In this document: positions 13,065-14,549 of the stretch, in pieces | Position numbering within the stretch: the stretch's first letter is position 1 | Layout of the letters: the number at the start of each line of letters is the position of its first letter | Source: Gemmatimonadota bacterium | GTDB lineage: Bacteria > Gemmatimonadota > Gemmatimonadetes > Gemmatimonadales > GWC2-71-9 | Direction of reading: 5' to 3' | DNA: 14,549 bases | Assembly (NCBI GenBank): GCA_024640185.1 | Contig: JAHEFN010000022.1 | Coordinates: 1 to 14,549 of the forward strand | The notes under the pieces: generated by a model | Databases searched by the model: none | What the model was told of the DNA's origin: nothing | The model's input: the letters and a program-made list of their open reading frames with translations, nothing else | Program-made: the position numbers and the translations under genes

Positions 13065-14255
13065 GTGGGCGCCAACACGGCAGGGCAGGGTGATCCAGCT
13101 GGTGCCGCGCTTCCACCTACCGTGCGCGGGCTCTCCTGGGTATCCGCATTCAATGACGCCGCGAGCGAGATGGTCTACCCACTCCTCCCGGCGTTCATGG
13201 TTGGCAGCCTTGGTGCGCCAGCCGCCGCACTCGGCGCCCTCGATGGCGCAGCCGACCTGGCCGCATCGCTGCTTCGCTTCATCTCTGGGCGCCTCGCTGA
13301 CAACCGTGTGCTGCGCGGTCCCCTGGTCCTCTTCGGCTACGTGGTCGCCACCGTGGCCCGCCCGCTCATCGGGTTCTCCCACAGTGCGACGCAGGTCATC
13401 GGCCTGCGCGTGGCCGACCGCTTCGGCAAGGGACTCCGTTCACCGGCTCGCGACGCGATGCTGGCCGAGTCGGTGCCGGCCTCGATGCGTGGCCGGGCCT
13501 TCGGGATGCACCGCAGTTTCGATCACGCCGGCGCCGTGGTCGGCTCGCTGGTGGCGTGGCTGTTGCTCGAGCGTGGGATGGCGCCGGGTGCCGTCATTCG
13601 GGGTTCGCTCGTTCCGGGGCTGCTCGCGGTGGCGGTGCTTGCCTGGGTCCTGCGACGCGTTGGCCGGGAGGAGGCGCCGGTCGTTGCGGAGCCGAGCCAG
13701 CCGCAGGAGGGGAGCCTCGCTGCGCCGTTCTGGCCAGCGATCTCGATGCTCACCCTGGTGATGGTCGCCCGATTGCCGGAAACCCTGTTGCTCCTTCACC
13801 TCCAGCGTGCCGGGGTGGCGATCGTGATGATCCCGTTGGTCTGGGCTGGGTTGCACGTCGTTCGCAGCGCCGTGGCCTACCCGGCGGGGCGGGTGGTTGA
13901 TGCGGTGGGTGAGCGTGGGGTGGTCTCGGCGTCGGGCGGCATCGCGGCGTTGGGGGCGTTGCTCCTGGCGATGGGATGGGCACCCGGCTGGCAGGTGGTC
14001 GTCTTCCTGGCCACCGGGGTGGTGACCGGCATCGCCGAGCCGGCTGAGCGGAGCCTCATCGCGCGGTTGGCACCAAAGGGGCTGGGACGAGCCTACGGCG
14101 AGGCGCAGGCGCTCTTCGGGGTGGCGGCCCTGGCAGCTGGGATCGGCTTTGGCGTGCTGATCGATGCACGGGGAAGCTCCCAAGCCCTGATGGTGTCGGC
14201 CGCGGCGAGCGTGGCGGCCGTGGTGGGGTGGATGGCATTGGACGAGAGGCGGTAG
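13065..14255 (+). CDS. MFS transporter
   Basis: This 396-residue protein has about 11-12 hydrophobic segments and the major facilitator loop signature between helices 2 and 3 (ISGRLADNRVLRG, residues about 73-85). A weaker second copy lies in the C-terminal half (AGRVVDAVGERG). The family-specific stretch DRFGKGLRSPARDAMLAES, then MRGRAFGMHRSFDHAGAVVG, places it with a widespread group of uncharacterised MFS carriers that begin LPPTVRGLSWVSAFNDAASEM. Substrate unknown. The start is GTG 13065, with GAGG from the repeat array four bases upstream; a second in-frame GTG at 13122 would also keep the first helix. It is separated from the upstream operon by the seven-base repeat array, so co-transcription is uncertain. 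Confidence 0.88.
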   Translation: MGANTAGQGDPAGAALPPTVRGLSWVSAFNDAASEMVYPLLPAFMVGSLGAPAAALGALDGAADLAASLLRFISGRLADNRVLRGPLVLFGYVVATVARPLIGFSHSATQVIGLRVADRFGKGLRSPARDAMLAESVPASMRGRAFGMHRSFDHAGAVVGSLVAWLLLERGMAPGAVIRGSLVPGLLAVAVLAWVLRRVGREEAPVVAEPSQPQEGSLAAPFWPAISMLTLVMVARLPETLLLLHLQRAGVAIVMIPLVWAGLHVVRSAVAYPAGRVVDAVGERGVVSASGGIAALGALLLAMGWAPGWQVVVFLATGVVTGIAEPAERSLIARLAPKGLGRAYGEAQALFGVAALAAGIGFGVLIDARGSSQALMVSAAASVAAVVGWMALDERR

Positions 14256-14332
14256 CGGGGGGCCGAGGCCGAAGCCCCGAGCGGGGAGAGGAGAGCGGTG
14301 CGAGGTCGGGGGGCAGGCGCTCAGGTTGTCCG

Positions 14333-14338
14333 TACAAT
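14333..14338 (+). promoter_or_regulatory. Possible -10 element before the structured RNA segment
   Basis: TACAAT matches five of six bases of the -10 consensus. The -35 position 17 bases upstream (GGGGCA, 14310-14315) matches three of six. Transcription would start near 14345, one base before the first predicted helix. Confidence 0.35.
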
Positions 14339-14345
14339 AGATAGG

Positions 14346-14440
14346 CGGCTAACCAAAATGGTCATTTGTGGCCACCGCAGTACAACCCCCATGGCCATGG
14401 CCCTTCGGGTTATCGCTTAGCCGACTAACGGTAATTGGCT
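14346..14440 (+). ncRNA. Candidate structured RNA with two competing helices
   Basis: No protein gene is seen in 14256-14549. In 14346-14440, where GC falls to about 54%, several helices can form. P1 is CGGCTAA (14346-14352) with TTAGCCG (14417-14423). P2 is ATGGTCAT-TTGT (14358-14369) with ACAA (14382-14385) and ATGGCCAT (14391-14398), with five C bases bulged. P3 is GGCCC/GGGTT (14399-14411) around TTC. A downstream hairpin AGCCGA (14419-14424) / TTGGCT (14435-14440) uses the same bases as the right arm of P1, so the two exclude each other, as in a switch. No known RNA family is recognised. Chance pairing is possible. Confidence 0.35.
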
Positions 14441-14466
14441 CCCGGCCATGAGATCGCCAGATTCCG

Positions 14467-14520
<54 letters not shown>

Positions 14521-14549
14521 CCTGAGGCCCCCGTGCAAGACCCCCAGCT

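Noticed and set aside
12954..13382. Minus-strand frame with a Ser/Leu/Arg repeat tail
   Set aside because: The tail is only the translated heptad array and the rest is antisense to the MFS gene.
14256..14300. Intrinsic terminator after the MFS gene
   Set aside because: GGGG/CCCC runs can pair, but the inner bases do not form a continuous stem and no T-run follows.
14346..14430. Integron attC-like site (TAAC and GTTA flanking an imperfect palindrome)
   Set aside because: The outer boxes do not fit GTTRRRY and RYYYAAC, and there is no integrase or gene cassette in view.

Overview
The window is high-GC and gene-dense on both strands. It suggests a free-living Gram-negative-type bacterium, most likely Gemmatimonadota. 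That placement is an inference from three things: the pairing of DUF305 and LVIVD lipoproteins, the character of the sugar nucleotidyltransferase, and runs of seven-base repeats between genes. No rRNA or other marker gene is present to settle it. No CRISPR array, insertion sequence, prophage or tRNA was found.

Layout. (1) 86-2831, plus: two exported lipoproteins, a DUF305 protein with a Met-rich loop that may bind copper, then a large LVIVD-repeat beta-propeller protein. (2) 2849-2907: a long two-way terminator, followed by a CDP-alcohol phosphatidyltransferase on minus (2920-3543). (3) 3712-4564, plus: a YegP-like DUF1508 protein and a GNAT acetyltransferase. (4) 4611-5263: a DUF2239 gene with a near-consensus promoter, two ACCCGGGT palindromes around it, and a start codon at about the predicted transcription start. 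(5) 5273-6289, minus: a MoxR AAA+ ATPase. (6) 6517-9555, plus: an ATP synthase operon atpZ-atpI-atpB-atpE-atpF-atpH, encoding the membrane sector plus delta and ending in a strong hairpin; alpha, gamma, beta and epsilon are absent. (7) 9633-12967, plus: four tightly packed genes encoding a NapG/MauM-like four-cluster ferredoxin, a mannose-6-phosphate-isomerase-like cupin, a sugar-1-phosphate nucleotidyltransferase with a beta-helix tail, and a protein that looks like a DUF885 relative without its metal site. (8) 13065-14255, plus: an MFS transporter. (9) 14256-14549: no convincing gene, but a promoter-like -10, a potentially structured RNA segment of about 54% GC, and a perfect seven-base tandem repeat.

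How it fits together. The ATP synthase genes are the clearest functional unit, and the c-subunit residues indicate proton coupling. The cupin and nucleotidyltransferase probably serve nucleotide-sugar supply for surface polysaccharide. Their translational coupling to a ferredoxin and a degenerate hydrolase-like protein is unexplained. The most striking features outside genes are four arrays of seven-base repeats, three genes that appear to be leaderless, the twin operator at DUF2239, and the candidate structured RNA at the right end.
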